NCBI RefSeq assembly: GCF_003020125.1 | Contig: NZ_PYFW01000004.1 | Location: 620,001-684,000 of the forward strand | Length of the DNA stretch: 64,000 nucleotides | Direction of reading: 5' to 3' | From: Bradyrhizobium sp. MOS003 | GTDB lineage: Bacteria; Pseudomonadota; Alphaproteobacteria; Rhizobiales; Xanthobacteraceae | In this document: piece after piece, positions 28,746 to 38,704 of the stretch | Layout of the letters: the number at the start of each line of letters is the position of its first letter | How positions within the stretch are numbered: the stretch's first letter is position 1 | Translations under genes and position numbers: made by a program | Notes under the pieces: model-generated | What the model was told of the DNA's origin: nothing | Seen by the model: the letters and a program-made list of their open reading frames with translations, nothing else | The model's database searches: none

Positions 28746-29786
28746 ATGCAGCAGTTATTGCACCGGGGTGCTGCGGTGACGCAGCACGGTGAAGAAGCCC
28801 TGGATGCGTCCTGGGACGATTTGAAGCTGTTTTTAGCGTGCGCAAAATATAAAAGTTTCCGCAATGCCGCCGAGGAGCTCGGGCTCACCTCGACCACGCT
28901 GATGCGCCGGATCGACCGGCTCGAAGAGAGCATCGGCTGCAAGCTGTTCCTGCGCGACCAGAGCGGGCTCACGCTCAGCGATGAAGGCACCGCGATGATC
29001 GCCGACGTTGCGCACATGGAGCGTCATGCCTTCAACGTCTTTCGGCGCGCCTCGCGGTCGTCTAACGACACGTCCGGCACCGTGCGCGTCGCGGTGACCG
29101 AAGGCCCCGGCAATTTCTGGATCCTGCCGCGACTGATCGACTTCCAGAAGACCTACCGCAAGATCACCGTCGATTTGCGTTGCGCGATGGAGCAGGCCGA
29201 CGTCGCGCGGCTTGAATCGGACATCGCGATCCAGCTCGAGCCTCCGACCAATCCCGACCTGATCGTCGCCAAGCTCGGCCGTCTGCACATCTATCCCTTC
29301 GTCTCCAAGGAGTACGAAAGCCTCTACGGCGTGCCGACGTCGCTCGCCGAACTGAACAACCACCGCATCATCAAGCAGAGCGCGCCGCAGGTCGACGACG
29401 GCGCCTACGCCCGCGTGCTCGGACTGAAGTCGCTGGAGGGCATCGTCGGGATCAAGACCAATTCCTCGGTCGGCGCGCTCTATGCCGTCGAGCGCGGCGC
29501 CGGCATCGGCTTCCTGCCGACGGTCTCGATCGCGCTCGGCGCGCCGTTGATCGCCGTCGATCTCGGCGTCAGCCACCACGCCGATCTCTGGCTCACTTAT
29601 CACAAGGAGTTCCGAACCTCCGAGCGCCACAAGATCGTGATCGACTGGCTGAAGAAGATCTTCGATCCCAAGATCTGTCCCTGCTTTCGCGACGAATTCA
29701 TCCATCCGAACGCGTTGGTGCCGATGATGACGGCCGCGCGCGAGGGATTTGGGTTGACGGGATATGTCGCGGCGACGCCGACTTAG
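28746..29786 (+). CDS. LysR family transcriptional regulator
   Basis: 346 aa. The N-terminal helix-turn-helix is clear (WDDLKLFLACAKYKSFRNAA then LTSTTLMRRIDRLEESIGCK), followed by the substrate-binding domain (GTVRVAVTEGPGNFWILPRL, VGALYAVERGAGIGFLPTV). The C-terminal part after about 290 is longer than average (CPCFRDEFIHPN). ATG 28746 has GGGGA eight bases before it; GTG 28776 is an alternative. It most likely controls the divergent GNAT/GNAT/isochorismatase-fold operon. The inducer is unknown. Confidence 0.9.
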   Translation: MQQLLHRGAAVTQHGEEALDASWDDLKLFLACAKYKSFRNAAEELGLTSTTLMRRIDRLEESIGCKLFLRDQSGLTLSDEGTAMIADVAHMERHAFNVFRRASRSSNDTSGTVRVAVTEGPGNFWILPRLIDFQKTYRKITVDLRCAMEQADVARLESDIAIQLEPPTNPDLIVAKLGRLHIYPFVSKEYESLYGVPTSLAELNNHRIIKQSAPQVDDGAYARVLGLKSLEGIVGIKTNSSVGALYAVERGAGIGFLPTVSIALGAPLIAVDLGVSHHADLWLTYHKEFRTSERHKIVIDWLKKIFDPKICPCFRDEFIHPNALVPMMTAAREGFGLTGYVAATPT

Positions 29787-29796
29787 CAGGCTGCGA

Positions 29797-30921
29797 CTAC
29801 CAGCGATATTCGAAGCCGAGTGTGCCCTGGTGTGAGGTCAACTCGTTACGGAACTTGCCGTCGTAATTGACGTAGAGCCGCGCCACGCTGGTCAGGCTGA
29901 GCGAAGCCGAGGCGCCTGCATCCATGCCGTGACGGCTCTCGCCGATGCCGGGCACCACGATGTTCTGGGTGCCGAGGCTGACCTGGATCGATCCCAAATC
30001 CTGATGGAAATTGTCGACGAGCTTGCCGTAGGCCGACAGGTCCAGGATCTTCCGGTCGATGATGAAGTAGCTGCCGATCTCGGCCCCGATCATGATGCGT
30101 GCGCGCGAGAGCGTGGTCGAACCGACGTTGAGCGGATCGAGGCCGCCGGCCTCCTGGAACGCCGCGCTGGTGGCGCGCACATATTCCAGCGCGCCCTTGG
30201 GCACGATGCGCATCTGGTCCTTGGTCCAGTAATAACTGATCTCGGTCAGCGCGCCGTCGACCGCGGCGCGATAGCCCGCAGTCGCAAGACCCAGGCCGGT
30301 GTCGCGGCTGGAACGGACCTTGCCGAAGCCGTGCACCACCGCAAAGGCCCAGGTCCACGGCCCCTTGTCGACCGAGCCGTTGAAGCCAAGCTGGGTCAGG
30401 TCGAGCGTTGCCGATTGCAACGCCAGCGGCACGTCGACGTCGGTGTGGCTTTGGTCGACGGAGAGGCCGAGATTGACGCCAGGGGCCACGCGCGCGCCAA
30501 AGCCGGCGACGCCGCCGACCGTCTTGCGCCTGTCGCCGACGAAGTCTCCTTGCGCGTCTGTCCGCACCGAGATGCCGTAGCCCTCGAACCAGGTGCGGTA
30601 GCGCGGGTCTTCCGTGCTCGCGGATGCGCCGCCGCCGCCGGGATTGGTCCGGAACGTCCGGTTGACGCCGCCTGATGCCTGGTTGCCGAGGCGCTCCAGG
30701 AAGTTCGAGCCGAGATTGAGCGCGCTGTTGCCGGCCGACTGGTCGTAATTGGTCGAGATGGCCGAGGGCGTGGGAGGCGGCAGCGGCGGCGCCACCTGAG
30801 CAAAAGCAGCCGGCGCCATCAAACCAGCCACGACGGCACCCGCGACGTTGGCCGTCGTCCGGCGAACCCGGGCTCCTCCACTTACCTGTCGTGTCCCGGA
30901 GAGCTGCGAGATGCAGCGCAT
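29797..30921 (-). CDS. Outer-membrane autotransporter-type beta-barrel protein
   Basis: 374 aa from ATG 30921, with a signal peptide (VAGAVVAGLMAPAAFAQ). A short Pro/Gly/Asn-rich passenger (PPLPPPTPSAIS, TNPGGGG) leads into an autotransporter-like barrel (about 115-374): WFEGYGISVRTD, GLSVDQSHTDVDV, LTQLGFNGSVDKGPWTW, and the end GTLGFEYRW with a C-terminal aromatic residue as in Bam-inserted barrels. With almost no passenger it is more like a barrel-only outer-membrane protein. It is convergent with the LysR gene (10 bases between stops). Confidence 0.82.
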   Translation of the reverse strand: MRCISQLSGTRQVSGGARVRRTTANVAGAVVAGLMAPAAFAQVAPPLPPPTPSAISTNYDQSAGNSALNLGSNFLERLGNQASGGVNRTFRTNPGGGGASASTEDPRYRTWFEGYGISVRTDAQGDFVGDRRKTVGGVAGFGARVAPGVNLGLSVDQSHTDVDVPLALQSATLDLTQLGFNGSVDKGPWTWAFAVVHGFGKVRSSRDTGLGLATAGYRAAVDGALTEISYYWTKDQMRIVPKGALEYVRATSAAFQEAGGLDPLNVGSTTLSRARIMIGAEIGSYFIIDRKILDLSAYGKLVDNFHQDLGSIQVSLGTQNIVVPGIGESRHGMDAGASASLSLTSVARLYVNYDGKFRNELTSHQGTLGFEYRW

Positions 30922-31299
30922 GACGATGAATCCCGAAGCAAAGGGCAACGCGCAAAAATGCAACAAGACACGCCGCCGATGCGGCGATTTGCGCCGAACT
31001 GCTGCAGAGGGTCAACCGCTTGGCCCGCTGTCACCGAGGCTATTGCCCTCGATTGTGGTTCCGCGGCCACAGGTCGGAAATTGCAAATCGGCACAAACGG
31101 CCCGCCCTTGAAATCCGCGCACGGCTTGCTAACGGGCGATTTTCATGTTGCAATATCGGACACAATCGGAATTGGCCGCTCGACTGTGCGTTTCGCGACA
31201 TTGAGACTCAAGACTCGAACAGACTTCCGGAAGCCCGTTTGTGGCGTGGCACGCGAAAAGCGGCCGCGTCGTTTTTGTATCTAGCGGAGGAGACTAGCG
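30922..31299. other. Intergenic region between barrel gene and cold-shock gene
   Basis: 378 bases of divergent spacing. No convincing gene on either strand. It must contain both promoters and probably the long 5' leader usual for cspA-type genes, with GCGGAGGAG just before the cold-shock ATG. I could not place a promoter with confidence. Confidence 0.5.
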
Positions 31300-31506
31300 A
31301 TGCCGCAAAAGGGCACCGTCAAATGGTTCAACCCGACCAAGGGCTATGGGTTCATCAAGCCGAACGGCAGCGACAAGGACGTCTTCGTCCATATCTCAGC
31401 CGTCGAGCGCGCCGGACTCTCGACCCTCAACGAAAATCAGGTGGTTGAATACGACCTCGTGGAGAACCGCGGCAAGGCATCCGCGGAGAACCTCAAGGTC
31501 TCCTGA
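31300..31506 (+). CDS. Cold-shock-domain protein (CspA family)
   Basis: 68 aa single cold-shock domain. Both RNA-binding motifs are intact: GTVKWFNPTKGYGFI (RNP1) and DVFVHIS (RNP2). CSD proteins bind single-stranded RNA/DNA and melt mRNA structure in the cold or in stationary phase. A strong GGAGGAG ribosome site precedes it and an intrinsic terminator follows at 31544-31571. Several csp paralogues are usual in these bacteria; which one this is cannot be told. Confidence 0.97.
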   Translation: MPQKGTVKWFNPTKGYGFIKPNGSDKDVFVHISAVERAGLSTLNENQVVEYDLVENRGKASAENLKVS

Positions 31507-31543
31507 ATTCTCTCAAGCCTACACACGAGAGATCATGACGTTG

Positions 31544-31571
31544 CCCCCGGCTCTGCCGGGGGATTTTGTTT
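31544..31571 (+). terminator. Intrinsic terminator of the cold-shock gene
   Basis: CCCCCGGC (31544-31551), loop TCT, GCCGGGGG (31555-31562): an 8-bp perfect stem, then ATTTTGTTT. About 37 bases after the csp stop. Best-formed intrinsic terminator in the window. Confidence 0.85.
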
Positions 31572-31597
31572 GTGAAGGCCGCAGCAAGGACGGCGTT

Positions 31598-32266
31598 TCA
31601 GCTCACCACCGGCGCCACCAGGAAATTCTCCGACGCAGCACTCCCGGCCGTCCTGCACACATCGCCCTCGATCCGGACCTTTCCGGTCGCAAGCAGCCGC
31701 AGCGCTTCCGGATAGATGCGATGCTCGACCTCGAGGATGCGTTCTGACAGCGTATCGCCCGTATCGTGATCGCCAACGGGCACCGCGCCCTGCATCACGA
31801 TCGGGCCCGCGTCGGTCTCGGGGATCACGAAGTGCACAGTCGCGCCTGACAGTTTGACGCCGGCGCGCAGGGCCTGGCCGTGCGGGTCGAGGCCGGGGAA
31901 GGACGGCAGCAGCGAGGGATGGATGTTGAGCATCCGCCCGTACCAGTTTTGGGTGAACTCGGCCGTGAACAGGCGCATGAAGCCGCCCAGACAAATCAGC
32001 TCGATACCGTGCTGGTCGAGGGCCGCCTGCAGCACCTTCTCGAAGCCGGCGCGGTCCTTGCCGAACGGCTTGCTCTCGATCACCAGCGTGTTCACGCCAG
32101 CCGCTTTGGCCCGCTCCAGCCCGAGCGCGTCGGCCTTGTTCGAGATGACGAGCGAGATTTCGGCCGGGAAATCCGCAGCCGCAGCGGCCTTGATCAACGC
32201 GGCCATGTTGGAGCCGCGGCCAGAGATGAGGATGGCGACGCGGCGCTTCATCACAGCGCCAGTCAT
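31598..32266 (-). CDS. purN: Phosphoribosylglycinamide formyltransferase
   Basis: 222 aa, step 3 of purine synthesis: transfers formyl from 10-formyl-THF to GAR. Motifs present: ISGRGSNM (substrate phosphate loop), CLGGFMRLF, and the catalytic NIHPSLLPSFPGLDPHGQAL with Asn, His and, further on, the Asp of ETDAGPI. Its ATG at 32266 overlaps the purM stop by one base (TAATG), so the two are coupled; ATG 32251 is an internal alternative. Confidence 0.96.
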   Translation of the reverse strand: MTGAVMKRRVAILISGRGSNMAALIKAAAAADFPAEISLVISNKADALGLERAKAAGVNTLVIESKPFGKDRAGFEKVLQAALDQHGIELICLGGFMRLFTAEFTQNWYGRMLNIHPSLLPSFPGLDPHGQALRAGVKLSGATVHFVIPETDAGPIVMQGAVPVGDHDTGDTLSERILEVEHRIYPEALRLLATGKVRIEGDVCRTAGSAASENFLVAPVVS

Positions 32267-33339
32267 TACAATGCCATGTCGAGATGGCCGTTATAGACGA
32301 CGCGGTGCTCGCCCTCGGCCGGGATCACGGTGCCGAGCTGCGCCACGGTCTCGCCGGCGTCGGTGAAGACCTGCACGACCTCGTCGACCTTGTCGGGCTC
32401 GACGATCGCGATCATGCCGATGCCGCAGTTGAAGGTGCGCAGCAGTTCGAGTTCGGCGATGCCGCCCTGCGCGGCCAGCCATTTGAATACCGGCAGCACC
32501 GGCAGGCGTGCCAGATCGATGCCGACGCCGAGCTCCTTCGGCAGTACGCGCGGAATGTTGTCGGTGAAGCCGCCGCCGGTGATGTGGGCAAGGCCCTTCA
32601 CCGCACCGGTCTCGCGGATCGCGCGCAGGCAGGATTTGACGTAGAGCTTGGTCGGCGTCAGCAGCGCGCCGCCCAGCGTCATCACAGGGGCGAACGGAGC
32701 CTGGGCTTCGAAGCCGAGGCCCGATTGCTCGACGATCTTGCGGACCAGCGAGAAGCCGTTGGAATGCACCCCTGACGAGGCGAGCCCGATCACGGCGTCG
32801 CCCGCAGCGATGTCCTTGCGCGGCAGCAGCGTGCCCCGCTCCGCAGCACCGACGGCAAAGCCGCCGAGGTCGTAATCGCCGTCCTTGTACAGGCCGGGCA
32901 TCTCGGCGGTCTCGCCACCGATCAGGGCACAGCCGGATTCGCGGCAGCCCTCCGCGACGCCCGCGACGATCGAGGCCGTCGCTTCCGGATCGAGCTTGCC
33001 GCAGGCGAAATAGTCCAGGAAGAACAGCGGCTCGGCGCCCTGCACCACGAGGTCGTTGACGCTCATGGCGACGAGGTCGATGCCGATCCCGCCGTGCAAG
33101 CCCGTCTCGATCGCGATCTTGACCTTGGTGCCGACCCCGTCGGTCGCAGCCACCAGGACGGGGTCCTTGAAGCCGGCCGCCTTGAGGTCGAACAGACCGC
33201 CGAAGCCGCCGATCTCGGCGTCGGCGCCGGGCCGTGCGGTGGCGCGCACCATCGGCTTGATCAAATCGACCAGGCGGTTGCCCGCGTCGATATCGACGCC
33301 TGAATCGGCGTAAGTGAGGCCGTTTTTGCGGTCGGTCAT
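32266..33339 (-). CDS. purM: Phosphoribosylformylglycinamidine cyclo-ligase (AIR synthase)
   Basis: 357 aa from ATG 33339 ([20 protein letters not shown] is the conserved N-terminus; frames to 33399 are too long). It closes FGAM to AIR using ATP in step 5 of purine synthesis. PurM motifs: [51 protein letters not shown] and [13 protein letters not shown]. It is first in a purM-purN pair and divergent from the phosphatidyltransferase at 33496. Confidence 0.97.
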   Translation of the reverse strand: MTDRKNGLTYADSGVDIDAGNRLVDLIKPMVRATARPGADAEIGGFGGLFDLKAAGFKDPVLVAATDGVGTKVKIAIETGLHGGIGIDLVAMSVNDLVVQGAEPLFFLDYFACGKLDPEATASIVAGVAEGCRESGCALIGGETAEMPGLYKDGDYDLGGFAVGAAERGTLLPRKDIAAGDAVIGLASSGVHSNGFSLVRKIVEQSGLGFEAQAPFAPVMTLGGALLTPTKLYVKSCLRAIRETGAVKGLAHITGGGFTDNIPRVLPKELGVGIDLARLPVLPVFKWLAAQGGIAELELLRTFNCGIGMIAIVEPDKVDEVVQVFTDAGETVAQLGTVIPAEGEHRVVYNGHLDMAL

Positions 33340-33495
33340 GCCCGATTTCCAGTGGGTTTGCGGCTGGTTACGTCGAATTCCGGGGACGCGCAATGGCAAG
33401 CGTGGCGCCCTACCCTATAGTATGTAGATATCAACCGGTTCAGCCTCCCGAGGGGGCCGGATTCGAGGTCAGACCGGGTGCCGGGAAGCGCTTTC

Positions 33496-34038
33496 GTGAG
33501 TATTCCGAATATCATTACGCTGGGCCGCATCATGCTGGTCCCGATCATCGTCTGGGCCATCGTGTCGAGCCAAATGGAGGTCGCGTTCGCCGTCTTCCTG
33601 ATCGCCGGTATCAGCGACGCCGTGGACGGCTTCCTGGCCAAGCGCTTCAACATGACGAGCGAGCTCGGCGCCCTGCTCGATCCGCTCGCGGACAAGGCGC
33701 TGCTGGTCTCAATCTACATGGCGCTCGGGATCTGGGGCGCAATCCCGCGCTGGATCGTGATCCTGGTGGTCTCGCGCGACATCATGATCGTCGCCGCCGT
33801 GATCGTATCCTGGCTGTTCGACCGGCCGGTCGAGATGAAGCCGTCGAAAGTGTCCAAGCTCAACACCGCGGCGCAAGTGGCGTTCGCGGCCCTCGTGCTG
33901 GCAGCGCTTGCCTTCGGCTTCAAGCCTGCCCCTTATGATATCATCCTGATGGGCCTCGTCACGGTCTTCACGCTCTCCTCCGTGTCGCTCTATCTGGTCG
34001 AGTGGCTGCGGCACATGAGTACGATCGAGGCCAAATGA
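33496..34038 (+). CDS. CDP-alcohol phosphatidyltransferase, inner membrane
   Basis: 180 aa from GTG 33496 (SIPNIITLGRIMLVP is the typical start). The CDP-alcohol signature is present: DAVDGFLAKRF, then GALLDPLADK, i.e. D-x2-D-G-x2-A with Lys for the usual Arg, and the two Asp of DPLAD. Several membrane helices follow. Members make phosphatidylglycerophosphate (PgsA), PC/PE or cardiolipin precursors; by size and position PgsA-like is likely, but not certain. The frame ends in ATGA overlapping a possible start of the next gene, consistent with a phospholipid-hdaA operon. Confidence 0.88.
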   Translation: MSIPNIITLGRIMLVPIIVWAIVSSQMEVAFAVFLIAGISDAVDGFLAKRFNMTSELGALLDPLADKALLVSIYMALGIWGAIPRWIVILVVSRDIMIVAAVIVSWLFDRPVEMKPSKVSKLNTAAQVAFAALVLAALAFGFKPAPYDIILMGLVTVFTLSSVSLYLVEWLRHMSTIEAK

Positions 34039-34130
34039 GAGGCGATGCGGCCCCGCAAAAGGCCAAGTCGCGCTCGATACGTTCGATCTCTTCACATCAC
34101 GCCGGCCCGCCGGCATGGAGCAAAGCAAGC

Positions 34131-34808
34131 GTGCCAGGCCGCGTTCACCCCCGACAATTGGCGTTTTCGCTTCCGCACGCGGAAAGCCTCAGCCGGGACA
34201 ATTTCCTCGAAGGCCCCGCCAACGCGGCCGGTCTTGGCCTGATCGACAGCTGGCCGGAATGGCCGAACCGGATCATGTGGCTGGCCGGCCCGGAAGGAAG
34301 CGGCAAGAGCCATCTCGCCGCGATCTGGGCCGAGGAGGCCGGCGCGCGCTCCACCACGGCCAATGGGCTGACCGCCGCGGGCGTTCCGGGCGCGCTCGCC
34401 ACCGGCGCGCTGGTGGTCGAGGATCTCAAGGCCGGGGAATTTGACGAACGCGCCCTTTTCCACCTGATGAACCTTGCCCGCGAGGACGAGGCCTACCTCC
34501 TCTTCACCGGACGCGAGGTGCCGGCCGCGCTGGAGATCGAGCTTCGCGACCTGCGCTCGCGTCTGCGGGCCGTGCCCGTGGTCGCGTTGCTGCCGCCCGA
34601 CGACCGGCTGTTCCGCGGCCTGATCGTCAAATTCTGCGCCGACCGCCAGCTCGCCGTGGACGAGAGCGTGGTCAGCTACCTCGCCACCCGCCTGGAGCGG
34701 TCCTCGGCCGCCGCCCGCCAGGCCGTGGAGCTGCTCGACAGCGAAGCCCTCAGGCTCGGCCGCCCCGTCACCCGGGCGCTGGCCGCCGAGCTGCTGCGGG
34801 ACGCCTGA
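34131..34808 (+). CDS. hdaA: HdaA, DnaA-related regulator of replication initiation
   Basis: 225 aa from GTG 34131. The short DnaA AAA+ form: PRQLAFSLPHAESLSRDNFL then WLAGPEGSGKSHLAAIW (Walker A), a weak Walker B (ALVVEDLKAGEF) and RDLRSRLRAVPVVALLPPDD. HdaA acts with the DNA clamp to stimulate DnaA ATP hydrolysis and prevent re-initiation in alphaproteobacteria. An upstream ATG at 34035 overlaps the previous stop, but the codons from there to 34130 include AGA, ATA and other rare choices and low GC in third positions, so I prefer 34131. Confidence 0.85.
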   Translation: MPGRVHPRQLAFSLPHAESLSRDNFLEGPANAAGLGLIDSWPEWPNRIMWLAGPEGSGKSHLAAIWAEEAGARSTTANGLTAAGVPGALATGALVVEDLKAGEFDERALFHLMNLAREDEAYLLFTGREVPAALEIELRDLRSRLRAVPVVALLPPDDRLFRGLIVKFCADRQLAVDESVVSYLATRLERSSAAARQAVELLDSEALRLGRPVTRALAAELLRDA

Positions 34809-34942
34809 CCTGCCCTTCCACGGCCCACGCGAAGTCCGCTTGACGGGGCGAAGCGGCGGAACATCAATGTCATCGAAACGTCATCGCTCTAGCACATGCT
34901 CCCGGCGGTTTTGCGCGTAAGTCGCAAATTGGGGCGAACTGG

Positions 34943-37150
34943 ATGGACCGACTTCTGATGGACTCTGCGCAAGCCGTTGAAACTAAAGAAAAAGCCCCAG
35001 AGATCGAGAGCCTGCCGGCGATCGCATCGAGTCCCGAGCGATTCATCAACCGCGAACTCTCCTGGCTGCATTTCAACCGACGTGTCCTGGAGGAATCGGT
35101 CAATCCCAGCCACCCCATGCTGGAGCGGGTGCGATTCCTGTCGATTTCGGCGAATAACCTCGACGAGTTCTTCATGGTCCGCGTCGCCGGCATCAAGGCC
35201 CAGGTGCGCGAGGGCATTGCCGAACGGAGTCCCGATGGTCTGACCCCGTCCGAGCAGCTCGCGCTGATCAACCGCACCGTCTCCGAGCTTGCCTCCGACC
35301 AGCAGGCGATCTGGCGCGATTTGCGCGGCACCCTGGCCGACGTCGGCATCGTGTTGGTCGAGGGCAAGGACGTCACCAAGGCGGAACGGACCTGGATCGA
35401 GGACTACTTCCTCAGCAACGTGTTCCCGCTGCTGACGCCGCTGGCGATCGACCCCGCCCACCCCTTCCCGTTCATCCCCAGCCTCGGCTTCACCATCGCG
35501 CTCCAGCTCACGCGCGCCGCCGACGGTAAGCAGATGAACGCGCTGATCCGCATGCCCGGCAAGATCGACCGCTTCATCCGCCTGCCGACCGAGGGCAAGG
35601 TGGTCCGGCTGATCTCGCTGGAACAGGCGACCGCCCTGTTCATCAACCGCCTGTTCCCCGGCTACAACCTGCACGGCCAGGGCGCTTTCCGCGTCATCCG
35701 CGACTCCGAACTCGAAATCGAGGAAGAGGCCGAGGATCTCGTCCGCCTGTTCGAGACTGCGCTGAAACGCCGCCGCCGCGGCTCGGTGATCCGGCTCGAG
35801 ATCGACGCCAAGATGCCGGAGCAGCTGCGCAGCTTCGTGCAGCACGCGCTGTCGACCGCCGACGACGAGGTGTTCCTCGTCGACGGCGTCCTCGCCATGA
35901 ACGAGCTCTCGCAACTCACCCGCATCGACCGGCCCGACCTGGAATTTACCCCTTACGTGCCCCGGCATCCCGAGCGCGTGCGCGAACAAGGCGGCGACAT
36001 CTTCGCTGCGATCCGGCAGAAGGACCTGGTCGTCCATCACCCCTACGAATCCTTCGACGTCGTGGTGCAGTTTCTCCAGCAGGCGACGCGCGACCCCGAC
36101 GTCGTCGCCATCAAGCAGACGCTCTACCGCACCTCGAGCAACTCCCCGATCGTGCGCGCGCTCGTGGAAGCTGCCGAAGCCGGCAAATCCGTCACCGCAC
36201 TCATCGAGCTGAAAGCACGCTTTGACGAGGAGGCCAACATCCGCTGGGCGCGCGACCTCGAACGCGCCGGCGTGCAGGTTGTCTACGGCTTCCTCGAACT
36301 GAAGACGCACGCAAAACTCTCGATGGTGGTGCGCCGCGAGGGCGGCAGCCTCACGACTTACGTCCATACCGGCACCGGCAACTACCATCCGGTCACCGCG
36401 CGCATCTATACCGACCTCTCCTACTTCACGTCCGATCCGACCATCGGCCGCGATGCCGCGCGCGTGTTCAATTTCATCACCGGCTACGCCGCGCCGAGCG
36501 ATCTGGAAAAGATGGCGGTGTCGCCGCTCACCTTGCGCAAACGCATCATCGAACACATCCAGGGCGAGACCGCACACGCGAAGCACGGCCGGCCCGGCGC
36601 GGTCTGGATGAAGATGAATGCGCTGGTCGATCCTGATATCATCGATGCGCTCTACGAGGCCTCCCAGGCCGGCGTTCAGGTCGAACTCGTGGTACGTGGT
36701 ATATGTTGCCTGCGGCCCGGCATTCCCGGCCTGTCCGAGAACATCCGCGTCAAGTCGATCATCGGACGCTTCCTGGAACACGGTCGAATCTACTGCTTCG
36801 GCATGGGTCAGGGTCTGCCGAGCGCCAAAGCGGCTGTGTATATCTCGTCGGCCGACATGATGCCGCGCAACCTCGACCGCCGCGTCGAGGTACTGTGTCC
36901 GCTGCAAAATCCCACGGTGCATCAGCAGGTTCTCGAACAGATCATGGTCGCGAACCTGAAGGACAATGAGCAAAGCTGGCAATTGTTGCCGGACGGGTCC
37001 TCAACGCGTATGAAGACCGCGAAGGGCGAGGAGCCCTTCAACGTGCACAACTACTTCATGACAAATCCGAGTCTGTCTGGCCGTGGAAAGTCGCTCAAGG
37101 AATCCTCGCCGCGTCGTCTCACGCGCCGGAACGAACGCCATCAATCCTGA
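34943..37150 (+). CDS. ppk: Polyphosphate kinase 1
   Basis: 735 aa. PPK1 polymerises the ATP gamma phosphate to polyphosphate at the membrane. Domains in order: N-terminal helical part ([19 protein letters not shown]), then [19 protein letters not shown], and two catalytic phospholipase-D-like HKD regions whose phospho-His lie in [17 protein letters not shown] and [31 protein letters not shown] is also conserved. Followed 15 bases later by ppx, so synthesis and breakdown of polyP are co-encoded. Confidence 0.97.
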   Translation: MDRLLMDSAQAVETKEKAPEIESLPAIASSPERFINRELSWLHFNRRVLEESVNPSHPMLERVRFLSISANNLDEFFMVRVAGIKAQVREGIAERSPDGLTPSEQLALINRTVSELASDQQAIWRDLRGTLADVGIVLVEGKDVTKAERTWIEDYFLSNVFPLLTPLAIDPAHPFPFIPSLGFTIALQLTRAADGKQMNALIRMPGKIDRFIRLPTEGKVVRLISLEQATALFINRLFPGYNLHGQGAFRVIRDSELEIEEEAEDLVRLFETALKRRRRGSVIRLEIDAKMPEQLRSFVQHALSTADDEVFLVDGVLAMNELSQLTRIDRPDLEFTPYVPRHPERVREQGGDIFAAIRQKDLVVHHPYESFDVVVQFLQQATRDPDVVAIKQTLYRTSSNSPIVRALVEAAEAGKSVTALIELKARFDEEANIRWARDLERAGVQVVYGFLELKTHAKLSMVVRREGGSLTTYVHTGTGNYHPVTARIYTDLSYFTSDPTIGRDAARVFNFITGYAAPSDLEKMAVSPLTLRKRIIEHIQGETAHAKHGRPGAVWMKMNALVDPDIIDALYEASQAGVQVELVVRGICCLRPGIPGLSENIRVKSIIGRFLEHGRIYCFGMGQGLPSAKAAVYISSADMMPRNLDRRVEVLCPLQNPTVHQQVLEQIMVANLKDNEQSWQLLPDGSSTRMKTAKGEEPFNVHNYFMTNPSLSGRGKSLKESSPRRLTRRNERHQS

Positions 37151-37165
37151 TCGGGGATTCCCGAC

Positions 37166-38668
37166 GTGAAGCGGCCGCGCAAGCGCGGCTCGAGCGTCGC
37201 AGTCATCGATATCGGCTCCAACTCGGTCCGTCTCGTCGTCTACGAGGGACTGACGCGGAGTCTCATTCCTATCTTCAACGAGAAGACGCTGTGCGGCCTC
37301 GGACGCGAGGTGCAGAGCACCGGGCTGCTCGCGCCCGATGCGGTCGACAAGGCGCTGACCTCGCTGAGGCGCTTCCGCGCATTGTGCCGCGTGATGCAGG
37401 TCGGACACGTGTTCGCGATCGCGACCGCAGCCTGCCGTGACGCCTCCAACGGCCCCGATTTCATCGCCAGGGCCGAGCGCATCTGCGCCGTGAAGATCGA
37501 GATCCTCTCGGGCCCGCGCGAGGCGCGGCTGTCGGCGCTCGGCGTGATCTCCGGCATCCACCATCCCGACGGCATCGTCGGCGACCTCGGCGGCGGCTCA
37601 CTCGAATTGATCGACGTGCGCAGGAACAGCGTGCGCAGCGGCGTGACGCTGCCGCTCGGCGGGCTGGCGCTGCAGGACCTCGCGCATAAATCGCTCAAGC
37701 GCGCCGACCGCATCGTGCGCGAGGAGATCGACGAGGTCGAGCTGCTCACGGCGGGCCGCGGCCGCTCCTTCTATGCGGTCGGCGGCACCTGGCGCGCGCT
37801 GGCGCGCATTCACATCATCCAGAGCGGCTATCCGCTCCAGGTGATGCACGGCTATTCGATTTCGGCCGCCGAGGCGCTCGACTTCTCGCGTCGTCTGCGT
37901 CGTCTTGCGGCCGCGGACATGCTCGCCGACATCGAGAGCGTCGCCGATGCACGCCGCCCGCTCCTCACCTATGCGGCGCTGGTGCTCGAGCACATCATCC
38001 GGGTGGCGAAACCGAAGACGATCGTGTTCTCGACCTTCGGCGTGCGCGAGGGCCTGCTGCACGAGAAGCTGTCGGAGGCGGAACGCACCAAGGACGGCCT
38101 GATCTGCGCCGCGGAAGAGCTCAACCGGCTGCTGTCGCGCTCGGCGAAGCACGCCCACGAGTTGATTGCCTGGACCGACCGTCTCGCGCGCGTGGTGAAG
38201 CTGCGCGAGACCGAGGAGGACCGCCGCTTGCGCCACGCCGCGTGCCTGCTGTCCGACATCGGCTGGCGCGTGCATCCCGATCACCGCGGCGAGCAGACGC
38301 TGAGCCTCGTCGTCAACGGCAATTTCGGCGCGATCACCCACACCGAGCGGGCCTTCGTCGGCCTCTCGGTGTTCTATCGCTATGCAGGCCTGAGCGAGGA
38401 AAACCAGCCGCCCTTGACCATGCAGGAACTGCTGACGCCGGCGCAACTCGAACGCGCGCGCCTTCTCGGCGCCGCGTTCCGCGTCGCGCATCTAATCTCG
38501 GCGGCGCGTCCAGGCGTGCTGCCGGCCACGCATTTCCGCAGCGAGGGCCGCAAGCTGATGCTGATGTTCGAGCACCGCCTCGGCGACCTCGTCGCCGACC
38601 GCGTCGGCAGCCGCTTCAAGCAGCTCGCCCGCCTGATCAACCGAGCCGGCTCGATCGTGCGGCGCTGA
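37166..38668 (+). CDS. ppx: Exopolyphosphatase / Ppx-GppA phosphatase
   Basis: 500 aa from GTG 37166 (GGGGA eight bases upstream). Actin/Hsp70-like ATPase fold: VIDIGSNSVRLVVYEG (phosphate 1), VGDLGGGSLELI (phosphate 2), then the HD-like C-terminal domain. Hydrolyses polyphosphate from its ends and may also cleave pppGpp. Operon with ppk gives opposite enzymes under shared control, as in many proteobacteria. Convergent with the histidine kinase gene (36 bases). Confidence 0.95.
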   Translation: MKRPRKRGSSVAVIDIGSNSVRLVVYEGLTRSLIPIFNEKTLCGLGREVQSTGLLAPDAVDKALTSLRRFRALCRVMQVGHVFAIATAACRDASNGPDFIARAERICAVKIEILSGPREARLSALGVISGIHHPDGIVGDLGGGSLELIDVRRNSVRSGVTLPLGGLALQDLAHKSLKRADRIVREEIDEVELLTAGRGRSFYAVGGTWRALARIHIIQSGYPLQVMHGYSISAAEALDFSRRLRRLAAADMLADIESVADARRPLLTYAALVLEHIIRVAKPKTIVFSTFGVREGLLHEKLSEAERTKDGLICAAEELNRLLSRSAKHAHELIAWTDRLARVVKLRETEEDRRLRHAACLLSDIGWRVHPDHRGEQTLSLVVNGNFGAITHTERAFVGLSVFYRYAGLSEENQPPLTMQELLTPAQLERARLLGAAFRVAHLISAARPGVLPATHFRSEGRKLMLMFEHRLGDLVADRVGSRFKQLARLINRAGSIVRR

Positions 38669-38704
38669 CAACGAGGACAGCGCGTCAAGCGAGCGGCTGG
38701 GTCT

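Noticed and set aside
34035-34130. Upstream ATG of hdaA overlapping the previous stop
   Set aside because: The overlap is attractive, but the codons include rare ones and low third-position GC; the conserved part begins after 34131.
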